A stretch of DNA of 64,000 nt from Streptomyces sp. MspMP-M5 (lineage in GTDB: Bacteria > Actinomycetota > Actinomycetes > Streptomycetales > Streptomycetaceae), in contig NZ_KB891888.1 of NCBI RefSeq assembly GCF_000373585.1, positions 51,225 to 115,224 of the forward strand, given 5' to 3'. This document shows, in pieces, positions 42,332-49,449 of the stretch (the first letter of the stretch is position 1; every line of letters starts with the position of its first letter). The notes beneath the pieces were generated by a model, which had not been told where the DNA came from, made no database searches, and worked only from the letters and a program-made list of their open reading frames with translations. A program made the translations under genes and the position numbers.

Positions 42332-43132
42332 TCAGGCGAAGGAGGCGTAGGTCAGCCAGCGGTCGAAGAGGGAGCGGTCGCCCAGCACCTCGATTCCGTC
42401 ATCGGCGGGACGTCGACGGTAGACGGCCAGGAGGAGGTCCGTGAGGGGGGCGCGGAGGGCGACGGCGGCCTTCTCGTGGGCGCGGCGGTGGGTGAAGTGT
42501 TCGCCGGTCAGGTCCAGGAGCCATTCGGCGTGCAGGGCGGGCGGGGTGTCGGTGGCGTGCAGGTGGAGGGTGCGGCCGGGGCCGAAGAGGTCCTCGGCGC
42601 GGTCGGCCCAGCGCTCCGCCACGGCGGGCGACGCGCACAGTTCGAGCCACTCGTCCAGGCAGTCGGCGGCGATCTCCGGCGGGACCTCGTAGGCGGCGCC
42701 GGTGGTGAGCGCGGCGTCGGCGCGGTGGATCACCGTCTCGTGGACCATCCGGCGGGCCCAGAAACCGGCCCGGTTGTCGCCCGCCCAGGACCACACGGGG
42801 GCGTCGGGGCCGGCCTCGCGGAGGGCCGCGACGGTGCGTTCGGCGCCCTCGGCCAGCCAGGCGTCGAACGCCTCGGGGGTGGCCTCGGCAGGGCCGCCGG
42901 CGCCCGCGACGGTCGTCGGGTCGATCATGGCGGTGGCGCGGGTGGCGACCAGTTCGCCGGCCCAGCGGTGTGCACCGCCGACGTGCCGGGCGAGGTCGGC
43001 CAGGGTCCAGTCGGGGCAGGTCGGCACCTTTGCCGTGAGGTCCCCGTGACGGACGATTTCCCTGAACTTCTCGGATTCCACGAGCAGTTGGGCGCAGTAT
43101 TCCTCGTGAGCGAGGGAGCCTTGGAACGTCAT
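42332..43132 (-). CDS. Maleylpyruvate isomerase family (mycothiol-dependent, DinB fold) protein
   Basis: The start is ATG 43132 (MTFQGSLAHEEYCAQ). The 266-residue protein has the MDMPI N-terminal four-helix domain with PTCPDWTLADLARHVGGAHR and the C-terminal metal-site region with MVHETVIHRADA (His, Glu/Asp/His). These motifs mark mycothiol-dependent maleylpyruvate isomerase-like proteins, a large actinobacterial family of thiol transferases with mostly unknown substrates. It is flanked by two inverted copies of the long hairpin repeat (42193-42273 and 43232-43306), so gene and repeats may have moved together. Confidence 0.87.
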   Translation of the reverse strand: MTFQGSLAHEEYCAQLLVESEKFREIVRHGDLTAKVPTCPDWTLADLARHVGGAHRWAGELVATRATAMIDPTTVAGAGGPAEATPEAFDAWLAEGAERTVAALREAGPDAPVWSWAGDNRAGFWARRMVHETVIHRADAALTTGAAYEVPPEIAADCLDEWLELCASPAVAERWADRAEDLFGPGRTLHLHATDTPPALHAEWLLDLTGEHFTHRRAHEKAAVALRAPLTDLLLAVYRRRPADDGIEVLGDRSLFDRWLTYASFA

Positions 43133-43231
43133 GTGTCGCACAATAGTGCGACCCAGCTCGGTTCCACCAACCCGCACCAGCCCACCGACACCCGCCCCAA
43201 CCGGCCTGGAATCCTCCCACCCACGGGAGGG
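43133..43231. other. Upstream region of the MDMPI-family gene
   Basis: It contains no gene. The promoter of the MDMPI gene should lie here. It leads into repeat copy 2. Confidence 0.4.
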
Positions 43232-43345
43232 GACGGGCCGGAGGGGCAGGGGTGTGCCGGACGTAAAGCGAAGCAGTCCGGCACACCCCTGCCCAGGAGG
43301 CCCGTCACCGCACCCGACAGCCCCGCGCAGCGGACAAGCAACGCC
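43232..43345. repeat. Long hairpin repeat, copy 2 (inverted)
   Basis: Arms 43232-43262 and 43276-43306 pair over about 20 bp next to the 13-base loop, then lose pairing for five bases and regain it. On the reverse strand, the loop TGCTTCGCTTTAC and the flanking GTCCGCTGCGCGGGGCTGTC match copy 1. The two copies therefore form a roughly 100-bp inverted repeat around the MDMPI gene. Confidence 0.85.
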
Positions 43346-43463
43346 CGCGAAGCGGGCCGGTAAACGCGCCGTCAGGCGCAACGGCAAGCGCCGCCAGGCG
43401 CAAAACGGCGAACCCCCACGGCGGGAAAGCCGACAACGTGGGAAGCAAAGCCAAGCGCAGCGA
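43346..43463. other. Short-repeat-rich spacer
   Basis: The sequence shows degenerate CGCC(G/A)AGGCG(C/A)AA-like repeats (for example near 43368-43400). No gene is seen; it is probably the decayed edge of the hairpin repeat. Confidence 0.35.
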
Positions 43464-44036
43464 CTAGCCGCCCAATTGCGAGGCGCTCGGCACCTGGTCC
43501 TTCACCTCGGCGCCGTTCTTCTTTCCGACGTCCTTGACGTTGCCGATGACGTTCTGGAACTGGTTGACGTCGGCGGTGCCGGCCTCGCCCTTGCGGAGCT
43601 TGGTGCCGAGGTTCTTCAGGGAGTCGATGCCCCTGTCGAGCGGGGCCAGGGCCTTGGAGAGCGTCGGGTCGCCCTGGGCGTTGCGTACCGCGGCCTTGAG
43701 CCGGTTGTAGGTGAAGACCCCGGCCAGGCCCGCCTTGACCAGTGCGGTCTTGCGGTGCTTGGCGCCCTTCTGGAAGCCGCCGGCGCGGAACGGCTTGACG
43801 ATCCACTGGTAGGTGGCGCCGGCCGCGAGCCCGGCGTTGGTCACGAAGCGGGTCTTGGCGAACTTCTGCTTCTCGGCGGAGCTGGTGGGGCTGGGCGAGG
43901 CGGAGGCGCCGCCCGCGTTCTTCTTCGAGCCGCCGCAGGCGACGGCGCCCAGGGCGAGGGTGCAGGCCAGCAGCAGCGCGACCGCGGCCCGGTGCAGGGC
44001 GGCGCGGTCGCGGCGGGGGGACGGCGGAAGGGGCAC
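43464..44036 (-). CDS. Hypothetical lipoprotein
   Basis: The start is taken at GTG 44036 with GGAGG six bases upstream; the longer frame adds only a basic shadow. The 190-residue protein has a lipoprotein signal peptide with AVALLLACTLALGAVACGG, lipobox Cys near residue 34. Mature residues are Lys/Gly-rich and helical (FRAGGFQKGAKHRKTALVKA, LGTKLRKGEAGTADVNQFQN). No known domain is recognised. It lies downstream of the glycosyltransferase operon on the same strand (109 bases) and might be its last member. Confidence 0.75.
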   Translation of the reverse strand: MPLPPSPRRDRAALHRAAVALLLACTLALGAVACGGSKKNAGGASASPSPTSSAEKQKFAKTRFVTNAGLAAGATYQWIVKPFRAGGFQKGAKHRKTALVKAGLAGVFTYNRLKAAVRNAQGDPTLSKALAPLDRGIDSLKNLGTKLRKGEAGTADVNQFQNVIGNVKDVGKKNGAEVKDQVPSASQLGG

Positions 44037-44144
44037 GGCGCGCCTCCGGCGGGCTCGGGTCGGCTGGGGGAACTCGTCCGCAGCCTGCCCCGCCCGCCGG
44101 AGGGCCGCCACCGGGAAACGGCCGGACGGGGGGCCGGAAGCGCC

Positions 44145-45215
44145 CTAGCGGCAGCAGTCCGGGGCCAGGCCGGTCGGCAGACGTTCGCCGCCGAAGACCG
44201 AGGTGGTGGCCTCGTCGCCGCCCAGCGCGGCCACCGCGAGCAGCAGTGAACCGGCCGTCCAGGACGTCTGCTCCTGTGGCCAGATCGCCTCGTCCTCGAA
44301 GACGTAGCCGGTCCAGTACATGCCGTTCTCGGCGCGCAGGTGCCGGATCCACTTCAGGATCTCGACGGCCCGGTCGGACTCCCCCATCGCCCAGAGCGTC
44401 AGCGCCAGTTCCGCGCTCTCGCCGCCGGTGACCCAGGGGTTGGGCACCACGCAGCGCACGCCCAGGCCGGGGACGACGAAGCGGTCCCAGTCCGCGTCGA
44501 TCCGCTCCCGGGCCGCCGCGCCGCGCACCGCGCCGCCCAGCACCGGGTAGTACCAGTCCATGGAGTAGCGGGACTTGTCGAGGAACCGCTCGGGGTGGTG
44601 GCGTATCGCGTGGCCGAGGCGGCCGAGGGCCAGCTCCCAGTCGGGCTGCGGCTCCTCGTACTGCTCGGCCAGGGCCAGGGCGCAGCGCAGCGCCTGGTAG
44701 ACGGAGGACGAGCCGGTCAGCAGCGCGTCGCGGACGGGGGTGCCGTCGTCCTCGCGCTTCCAGCCGATCTCGCCGCCGGGCTGCTGGAGTTCGAGGACGT
44801 ACTCGATCGACGAGTGGACCGCGGGCCACATCCGGTCGAGGAAGGTCTCGTCGCCGGTGGACAGGTAGTGGTGCCAGGCGCCGACGGCGAGGTAGGCGCA
44901 GAAGTTGCTCTCCCGGCCGCGGTCGGTGGGGGCGTCCGGGTCGCCGTCGGCGTAGGCGGCGTACCAGGAGCCGTCCGGGTTCTGGTGCCGGACCAGCCAG
45001 TCGTAGGCGGCCTCGGCGCGCTCGTGCTCGCCGGCGGCGTCCAGCGCCATGGCGGCCTCGGTGTGGTCCCACGGGTCGAGGTGGTGGCCGCGGAACCACG
45101 GGATGGCGCCGTCCGTGCGCTGGGTCGCCAGGATGCCCGCGACGGTGCGGGCGGCCTGTTCGGCGGTGAGCACGCCGGGGAGGACGAGCCGTTCGGTACG
45201 CCCGGGACTCGTCAC
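44145..45215 (-). CDS. Alpha/alpha-barrel protein annotated-type 'prenyltransferase' (terpene-cyclase-like fold)
   Basis: The start is GTG 45215, overlapping the methyltransferase stop (GTGA). The 356-residue protein has repeating helix pairs: ILATQRTDGAIPWFRGHHLD, YDWLVRHQNPDGSWYAAYAD, YVLELQQPGGEIGWKREDDG, and W-TGG-ES-ELALTLWAMGE, as in QW-repeat alpha6/alpha6 barrels of prenyltransferases, squalene cyclases and glycoside hydrolases. DPWDHTEAAMALDAAG and QTSWTAGSLLLAVAALGG are distinctive. No DxDD or DDxxD motif is visible, so cyclase chemistry is unproven. It is the third gene of the operon with a glycosyltransferase and a methyltransferase behind KstR-like operator C. Confidence 0.8.
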   Translation of the reverse strand: MTSPGRTERLVLPGVLTAEQAARTVAGILATQRTDGAIPWFRGHHLDPWDHTEAAMALDAAGEHERAEAAYDWLVRHQNPDGSWYAAYADGDPDAPTDRGRESNFCAYLAVGAWHHYLSTGDETFLDRMWPAVHSSIEYVLELQQPGGEIGWKREDDGTPVRDALLTGSSSVYQALRCALALAEQYEEPQPDWELALGRLGHAIRHHPERFLDKSRYSMDWYYPVLGGAVRGAAARERIDADWDRFVVPGLGVRCVVPNPWVTGGESAELALTLWAMGESDRAVEILKWIRHLRAENGMYWTGYVFEDEAIWPQEQTSWTAGSLLLAVAALGGDEATTSVFGGERLPTGLAPDCCR

Positions 45216-46030
45216 TTGGCGGCCCCGCGGGCGGCGGTGCGCTGGGCGGCGGACTTGGTGGTGCGCTTGGCGGCGGTCTTCCTCGGCTCCGGCACGGGCT
45301 CGGGCTCCGGCTCGGGAAGGTGCGGCTTGGTGGCGTAGGCGACGAAGCTCTTGCCGATGAGCGGGTTGAGGGCCTGCTCGGCGAGGCGGGTGGCCAGCGG
45401 CTTCTTCATGATGTCCCAGACCAGCAGCTTGTGGTACGCCTTCACCGGCAGCGCCCGGTCGTTGTCCACACCGAAGGCGCACTTCAGCCACCAGTAGGGG
45501 CTGTGCAGCCCGTGCGCGTGGTGGGTGCCGTACGGCTCCAGGCCGGCCTCGCGCATCTTGCCGAGGAGTTCGTCGCCGCGGTAGATGCGGATGTGGCCGC
45601 CCTCGACCTCGTGGTAGGCGTCGGAGAGCGCCCAGCAGACCTTCTCCGGGCCGTAGCGCGGCACGGTGACCGCGATCCGGCCGCCGGGGCGCAGCACCCG
45701 GACCATCTCGGCGAGCACGCCCTTGTCGTCGGGGATGTGCTCCATCACCTCGGAGATGATCACGACGTCGAAGCTCTCGTCGGGGAACGGCAGCGCCAGC
45801 GCGTCGCCCTCCATGGCGGTGGCGGAGGCGCCCGCCGGGGCCTCGCCGGCCTCCTTCATCGCGGCGAACCACCTGGCGACCTCGCGGATCTCCTCGCCGT
45901 TCCGGTCCAGGGCGACGACCTGCGCGCCGCGCCGGTAGCACTCGAAGGCGTGCCGGCCCGCGCCGCAGCCCAGGTCGAGCACGCGGTCGCCGGGGGCGAG
46001 CGGGAAACGGGAAAAGTCGACGGTCAGCAC
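45212..46030 (-). CDS. Class I SAM-dependent methyltransferase
   Basis: This 272-residue protein has motif I VLDLGCGAGRHAFECYRRGA (about 17-36), motif II VVALDRNGEEI, motif III EGDALALPFPDESFDVVIIS and EVMEHIPDDKGVLAEMVRVL with RPGGRIAVTVP, a complete Methyltransf_11 fold. The Lys/Pro/Glu-rich tail (PEPEPEPVPEPRKTAAKRTT) is unusual and probably disordered. Start ATG 46030, then MLTVDFSRFPL. It is the middle gene of the GT4-methyltransferase-barrel operon, with a GTGA overlap to the barrel gene. Confidence 0.9.
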   Translation of the reverse strand: MLTVDFSRFPLAPGDRVLDLGCGAGRHAFECYRRGAQVVALDRNGEEIREVARWFAAMKEAGEAPAGASATAMEGDALALPFPDESFDVVIISEVMEHIPDDKGVLAEMVRVLRPGGRIAVTVPRYGPEKVCWALSDAYHEVEGGHIRIYRGDELLGKMREAGLEPYGTHHAHGLHSPYWWLKCAFGVDNDRALPVKAYHKLLVWDIMKKPLATRLAEQALNPLIGKSFVAYATKPHLPEPEPEPVPEPRKTAAKRTTKSAAQRTAARGAAK

Positions 46031-46107
46031 GGCGTTTACGCTTTCGTCCGGCGGTCAGGGTCGGGGGAGGTACGGCGTGGACTGCGGATGGGGCGGCATG
46101 GTGCGGG

Positions 46108-47469
46108 TCACCGGCGGCCGGCGACCGTCGCGGCGGTGGCGTGGCCGGCCTGGCGGGCGATGGCCTCGCGGTAGCGGTCGGCGGTGCCGAGGGCGGCCTG
46201 CCGCCAGGTGAAGCGGGCCAGCACCCGCTCCCGGCCGGCCGCGCCCAGCCGGCGGCGGAGCTGCTCGTCGCCCAGCAGCCGGAGCAGGCCGGCGGCGAGC
46301 GCCCCGGCGTCGCCCGGCGGCACCGCGAGGCAGGTCTCGCCGTCCGGCCCGGCCACCTCGGGGATGGCGCCGCCGGTGGTGGCCAGCAGCGGGGTGCCGG
46401 TGGCCATCGCCTCGGCCGCGGGCAGCGAGAAGCCCTCGTAGAGGGAGGGGACGCAGGCGATCTGGGCGCCGCGCACCAGGTCGACGAGTTCGGCGTCGGT
46501 GATGCCCTTGACGAACTCGATGGCGCCGGCCAGACCGAGCCGTTCGATGGCGGCGGCCACCGGCCCGTCGTCGGCCCGCTTGCCGACCACGACGAGATGC
46601 GCGTCGGGCTGCTCGGTGCGCACCTTGGCCAGCGCCTCGACGAGGTGGACCAGTCCCTTGAGGGGGACGTCCGCGCTGGAGGTGGTGACGATCCGGCCGG
46701 GCACCTCGGGGACGGACGGGTCCGGGGAGAAGAGGTCGGTGTCGGCGCCGATGGGGACGACGTGGATCCGGCCGGGGTGGACGCCGAGGTCGTCGACGAT
46801 CTCCTGGCGGGAGGAGCCGGAGACGGTCAGGACCGACGGCAGCCGCCGGGCCACCCGCTTCTGCATGCGGGTGAAGCCGTACCAGCGGCGGACCGAGAGG
46901 CGGCGCTTCCAGTCCTGCGCGGCGGCCAGGTCGAGCCGCCGGTCGACGGTGATGGGGTGGTGGATCGTGGTGACCAGCGGCGCGCCGAGCGCGCCGGGGC
47001 CGCCGAGCAGGCCGTAGCCGAGGGTCTGGTTGTCGTGGACGACGTCGAACCGGCCGCGGTGGGCGGCGAGATGGCGCCGGGCGCGGAGGGAGAAGGTCAG
47101 TGGTTCGGGGAAGCCGCCGGTCCACATGGTGGCGACTTCGAGGCCGTCGATCCAGTCGCGGAACTCGTCGCGGCCGGGGGTGCGGAACGGGTCGGGCTGG
47201 CGGTAGAGGTCGAGGCTGGGCAGCTCGGTCAGCGTCACGCCCTCGTCGAGGACGGGGTAGGGCTGGGCGCCGATGACCTCGACGGTGTGGCCGAGGCGGG
47301 CCAGTTCGCGGGAGAGGTGGCGGACGTAGACGCCCTGTCCGCCGCAGAAGGGGTTCCCCTTGTACGTGAGCATGGCGATTCTCAGGGGACGCTCACCGCC
47401 CGTCGGGGCGGAGGCCGAGGGGGTCTCCGCCGGGCGGGGCGCGGCTGCCTGGACGGCCTCTGCGGTCAC
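46108..47469 (-). CDS. Family 4 glycosyltransferase (GT-B fold)
   Basis: The start is taken at GTG 47469, with AAGGGGG upstream. The 453-residue GT-B enzyme has an N-terminal acceptor domain (IAMLTYKGNPFCGGQGVYVR-HLSRELARLGH, DVVHDNQTLGYG) and a C-terminal GT4 donor domain: IVTTSSADVPLKGLVHLVEA, VVVGKR, ACVPSLYEGFSLPAAEAMAT (E-x7-E-type nucleotide-sugar motif) and LLATTGGAIPEV. It is a retaining enzyme using an NDP-sugar on an unknown acceptor. It heads the operon with the methyltransferase and barrel protein. A perfect KstR-like operator lies 55 bases upstream, in the region shared with kstR. Confidence 0.9.
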   Translation of the reverse strand: MTAEAVQAAAPRPAETPSASAPTGGERPLRIAMLTYKGNPFCGGQGVYVRHLSRELARLGHTVEVIGAQPYPVLDEGVTLTELPSLDLYRQPDPFRTPGRDEFRDWIDGLEVATMWTGGFPEPLTFSLRARRHLAAHRGRFDVVHDNQTLGYGLLGGPGALGAPLVTTIHHPITVDRRLDLAAAQDWKRRLSVRRWYGFTRMQKRVARRLPSVLTVSGSSRQEIVDDLGVHPGRIHVVPIGADTDLFSPDPSVPEVPGRIVTTSSADVPLKGLVHLVEALAKVRTEQPDAHLVVVGKRADDGPVAAAIERLGLAGAIEFVKGITDAELVDLVRGAQIACVPSLYEGFSLPAAEAMATGTPLLATTGGAIPEVAGPDGETCLAVPPGDAGALAAGLLRLLGDEQLRRRLGAAGRERVLARFTWRQAALGTADRYREAIARQAGHATAATVAGRR

Positions 47470-47523
47470 GCACGGCCCCCTTCTCACTGGACTTTCGCCG
47501 GAGCGTAACCGCTGGCGGTAATC

Positions 47524-47537
47524 TAGAACAAGTTTCA
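47524..47537. promoter_or_regulatory. KstR-like operator C
   Basis: TAGAACAAGTTTCA matches TNNAACNNGTTNNA exactly. It is the only such site between the divergent glycosyltransferase operon and the kstR gene, so it may control both, including autoregulation of kstR. Confidence 0.85.
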
Positions 47538-47700
47538 GAACTGCAAAGCTACTGATCAGTTCACCGAGTTTCGAATCTACCGGCCGGGAACGGAGCGAAA
47601 AGAGCCGCACCAGGTGATTCGCGCCACGGCACGGCCCCTGCCATGCTGTGCCGATCACGCACCACCGGCACTCGCCGCATCGCGGAGGGAAAGCCACGGA

Positions 47701-48339
47701 ATGGGACACATGACTACGGAATCCAAGGCGGCCGGGCCGGCGCTTCCGGCGAGTCCTCCCCTGACGGAGCGCCAGGAGGCCCGGCGCCGCCGCATCCTGC
47801 ACACCAGCGCCAGGCTGGCCGGCCGCGGCGGCTTCGACGCGGTCCAGATGCGCGAGGTCGCCGAGTCCTCCGGCGTCGCCCTCGGCACCCTCTACCGCTA
47901 CTTCCCGTCCAAGGTGCACCTGCTCGTCGCCACCATGCAGGACCAGCTCCAGCACATGCACGAGACGCTGCGCAAGCGCCCCCCGTCGGAGGAGGACCCC
48001 GGCGCCCGGGTCGCCCAGACCCTGATGCGGGCCTTCCGCGCGCTACAGCGCGAACCGCACCTGGCGGACGCCATGGTGCGCGCACTGACCTTCGCCGACC
48101 GCTCCGTCAGCCCCGAGGTGGACACCGTCTCCCGGCTGACCACCGCGATCATCCTCGACGCGATGGGGCTGGACGGCCCGCCGACCCCGGAACAGCTCTC
48201 CGCGGTCCGCGTCATCGAGCACACCTGGCACTCGGCACTGATCACCTGGCTCTCCGGACGCGCCTCGATCGCCCAGGTGAAAATCGACATCGAAACGGTC
48301 TGCCGCCTGATCGATGTGACGGCTCCGGAGGGGCGTTAA
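47701..48339 (+). CDS. kstR: TetR-family regulator, KstR orthologue
   Basis: The start is taken at ATG 47701, preceded by GGAGGG; ATG 47710 is an alternative. The 212-residue protein has a TetR DNA-binding domain (about 28-75): RRRRILHTSARLAGRGGFDA, VQMREVAESSGVALGTLYRY and FPSKVHLLVATM. These match mycobacterial KstR almost residue for residue around QMR-VA-VA/L-GTLYRYFPSKVHLLV. Similarity continues through the ligand domain (ALTFADRSVSPEVDTVSRLT; VRVIEHTWHSALITWLSGRA). KstR represses steroid catabolism until a steroid-CoA thioester binds. Operators fitting its motif precede five divergent or single units in this window. Its stop codon lies inside the 22-bp tandem repeat. Confidence 0.9.
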   Translation: MGHMTTESKAAGPALPASPPLTERQEARRRRILHTSARLAGRGGFDAVQMREVAESSGVALGTLYRYFPSKVHLLVATMQDQLQHMHETLRKRPPSEEDPGARVAQTLMRAFRALQREPHLADAMVRALTFADRSVSPEVDTVSRLTTAIILDAMGLDGPPTPEQLSAVRVIEHTWHSALITWLSGRASIAQVKIDIETVCRLIDVTAPEGR

Positions 48340-48421
48340 CCCTCCCCGCTTTCGTCGTCAGCTCCCCCCTCTCTCGCCGTTAACTCTCCCCGCTCTCGTC
48401 GTTAACTCTCCCCGCTTTCTG
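48334..48421. repeat. Four tandem copies of a 22-bp unit at the kstR 3' end
   Basis: Units of about CGTTAACTCTCCCCGCTCTCGT start at 48334, 48356 (diverged), 48378 and 48400. The first copy includes the TAA stop of kstR. The pattern is a perfect 22-bp period. Confidence 0.85.
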
Positions 48422-48571
48422 GGTAGTTGGCCCGCAAGGGGCCCTCCCGTCCCCTACGGGATCCCTCTCCCCACCCCTTACGGGCCCCGCCCCTCCACAC
48501 CTTGCTCGAACCTGGCCGAGCCCCATTCCGGCCAGGCCCCGTAGAACGCTCACCGGGGCGGAGTCATCGCG
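48422..48571. other. Spacer after the kstR repeats
   Basis: It is C-rich with no gene or dyad of note. It separates the converging kstR and small-gene transcripts. Confidence 0.35.
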
Positions 48572-48733
48572 CTACTCCCCAGGTGTCACCTGCCGCCCCT
48601 TTTCACGGCACAGGGCACACGGCTCCTTGCACGGAGGCAGCGGATCGCCGGGTGGCACGTAGATGACGCCCTCCCCCGTCGCCACCAACGGCGGTCGCAG
48701 CTCCGGCGGTCTCAACTTGGCCCGCTCGCTCAC
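48572..48733 (-). CDS. Small conserved-looking protein, Pro/Cys-rich
   Basis: The start is GTG 48733, overlapping the preceding gene stop as GTGA. The 53-residue product contains KLRPPELRPPLVATGEGVIY, VPPGDPLPP and C-x3-C-x2-C (CKEPCALCREKG), possibly a small metal-binding knuckle. Such proteins are frequently seen beside XRE-family regulators in Streptomyces (the divergent gene at 49450). No function is known. It is the last of three coupled tiny genes. Confidence 0.6.
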   Translation of the reverse strand: MSERAKLRPPELRPPLVATGEGVIYVPPGDPLPPCKEPCALCREKGRQVTPGE

Positions 48734-48927
48734 GACTTCGCGTTCCGTACGTGAGGGTGTCGACGCATCTCGATATTGCGGTCGATCACCGTCGTCCTGT
48801 CCCCGACGGAACGCGCCACCGCACGCTGCTCGGCCAGGGCGGCGCACACGTCGCACCCGGCGACCGGCTCGGGCTCCGGCATCGGAAACGGGTCCGGCAG
48901 GTGAACGGGACGACAGCTCCGGGGCAT
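48730..48927 (-). CDS. Small hypothetical protein with Cys pair
   Basis: The start is ATG 48927 with GGAGGAGG nine bases upstream, sharing one base with the preceding stop (TGATG). The 65-residue product MPRSCRPVHLPDPFPMPEPE continues with CDVCAALAEQRAVARSVGDR, then TTVIDRNIEMRRHPH. The Cys pair and the Arg-rich helix recall small accessory proteins near Streptomyces XRE regulators. Coupling on both sides argues that it is translated. Confidence 0.6.
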   Translation of the reverse strand: MPRSCRPVHLPDPFPMPEPEPVAGCDVCAALAEQRAVARSVGDRTTVIDRNIEMRRHPHVRNAKS

Positions 48928-49253
48928 CAACTCACCTCCTCCACACCGTGAATCCAGCGCGGCCCAGCGTCGATGCCGTGCACGGCGAGCCACAGAGCAC
49001 GGCGCCGCCCACACTGCAACCGTCGCTCCTTTCGCTGCCGTCGCTCCTCGGGAGTCAGGACGTACGGGCGGATCAGCGGTACGTCCTCACCACACAGCGC
49101 CCCCGAGTGCTTGGAGGGCACGCGGGGAGGAACGGGTGTCGCCGCGTCCTCGCACCCCGCTTCAGGTGATGCATCGGCGGACCGATGCCGCCCTCCTGCG
49201 GGCAGTAACACCCGCAACAGCAGTTCGAAGAGCCGCGCGCTATGTTGGCGCAT
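48927..49253 (-). CDS. Small hypothetical protein, Arg-rich
   Basis: The 108-residue product starts MRQHSARLFELLLRVLLPAG and ends RRALWLAVHGIDAGPRWIHG-VEEVS, with PLIRPYVLTPEERRQRKERR in the middle. It resembles a conserved Streptomyces family of proteins that sit beside XRE-type regulators. The N-terminal hydrophobic helix is too short for a clear membrane segment. It is the first of the three-gene unit divergent from 49450, and its stop overlaps the next start (TGATG). Confidence 0.6.
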   Translation of the reverse strand: MRQHSARLFELLLRVLLPAGGRHRSADASPEAGCEDAATPVPPRVPSKHSGALCGEDVPLIRPYVLTPEERRQRKERRLQCGRRRALWLAVHGIDAGPRWIHGVEEVS

Positions 49254-49449
49254 GTCGTCAACCTCCTAGCGGTTGATGGCCATGCCCCCGGACCGACGCA
49301 CATCGGTTGCGGGGGTCTTCCGTGCCCACCAACCTTCCGCCGTGGCGGTGCGGCCGTAAGCCCACGGTGGGTCACCCACCATGGATGTGCCGTCGGGTGA
49401 CGGGACGTAGCATGGGCAGTAACCATCATTTGGCTACCCGGAGTTGGTC

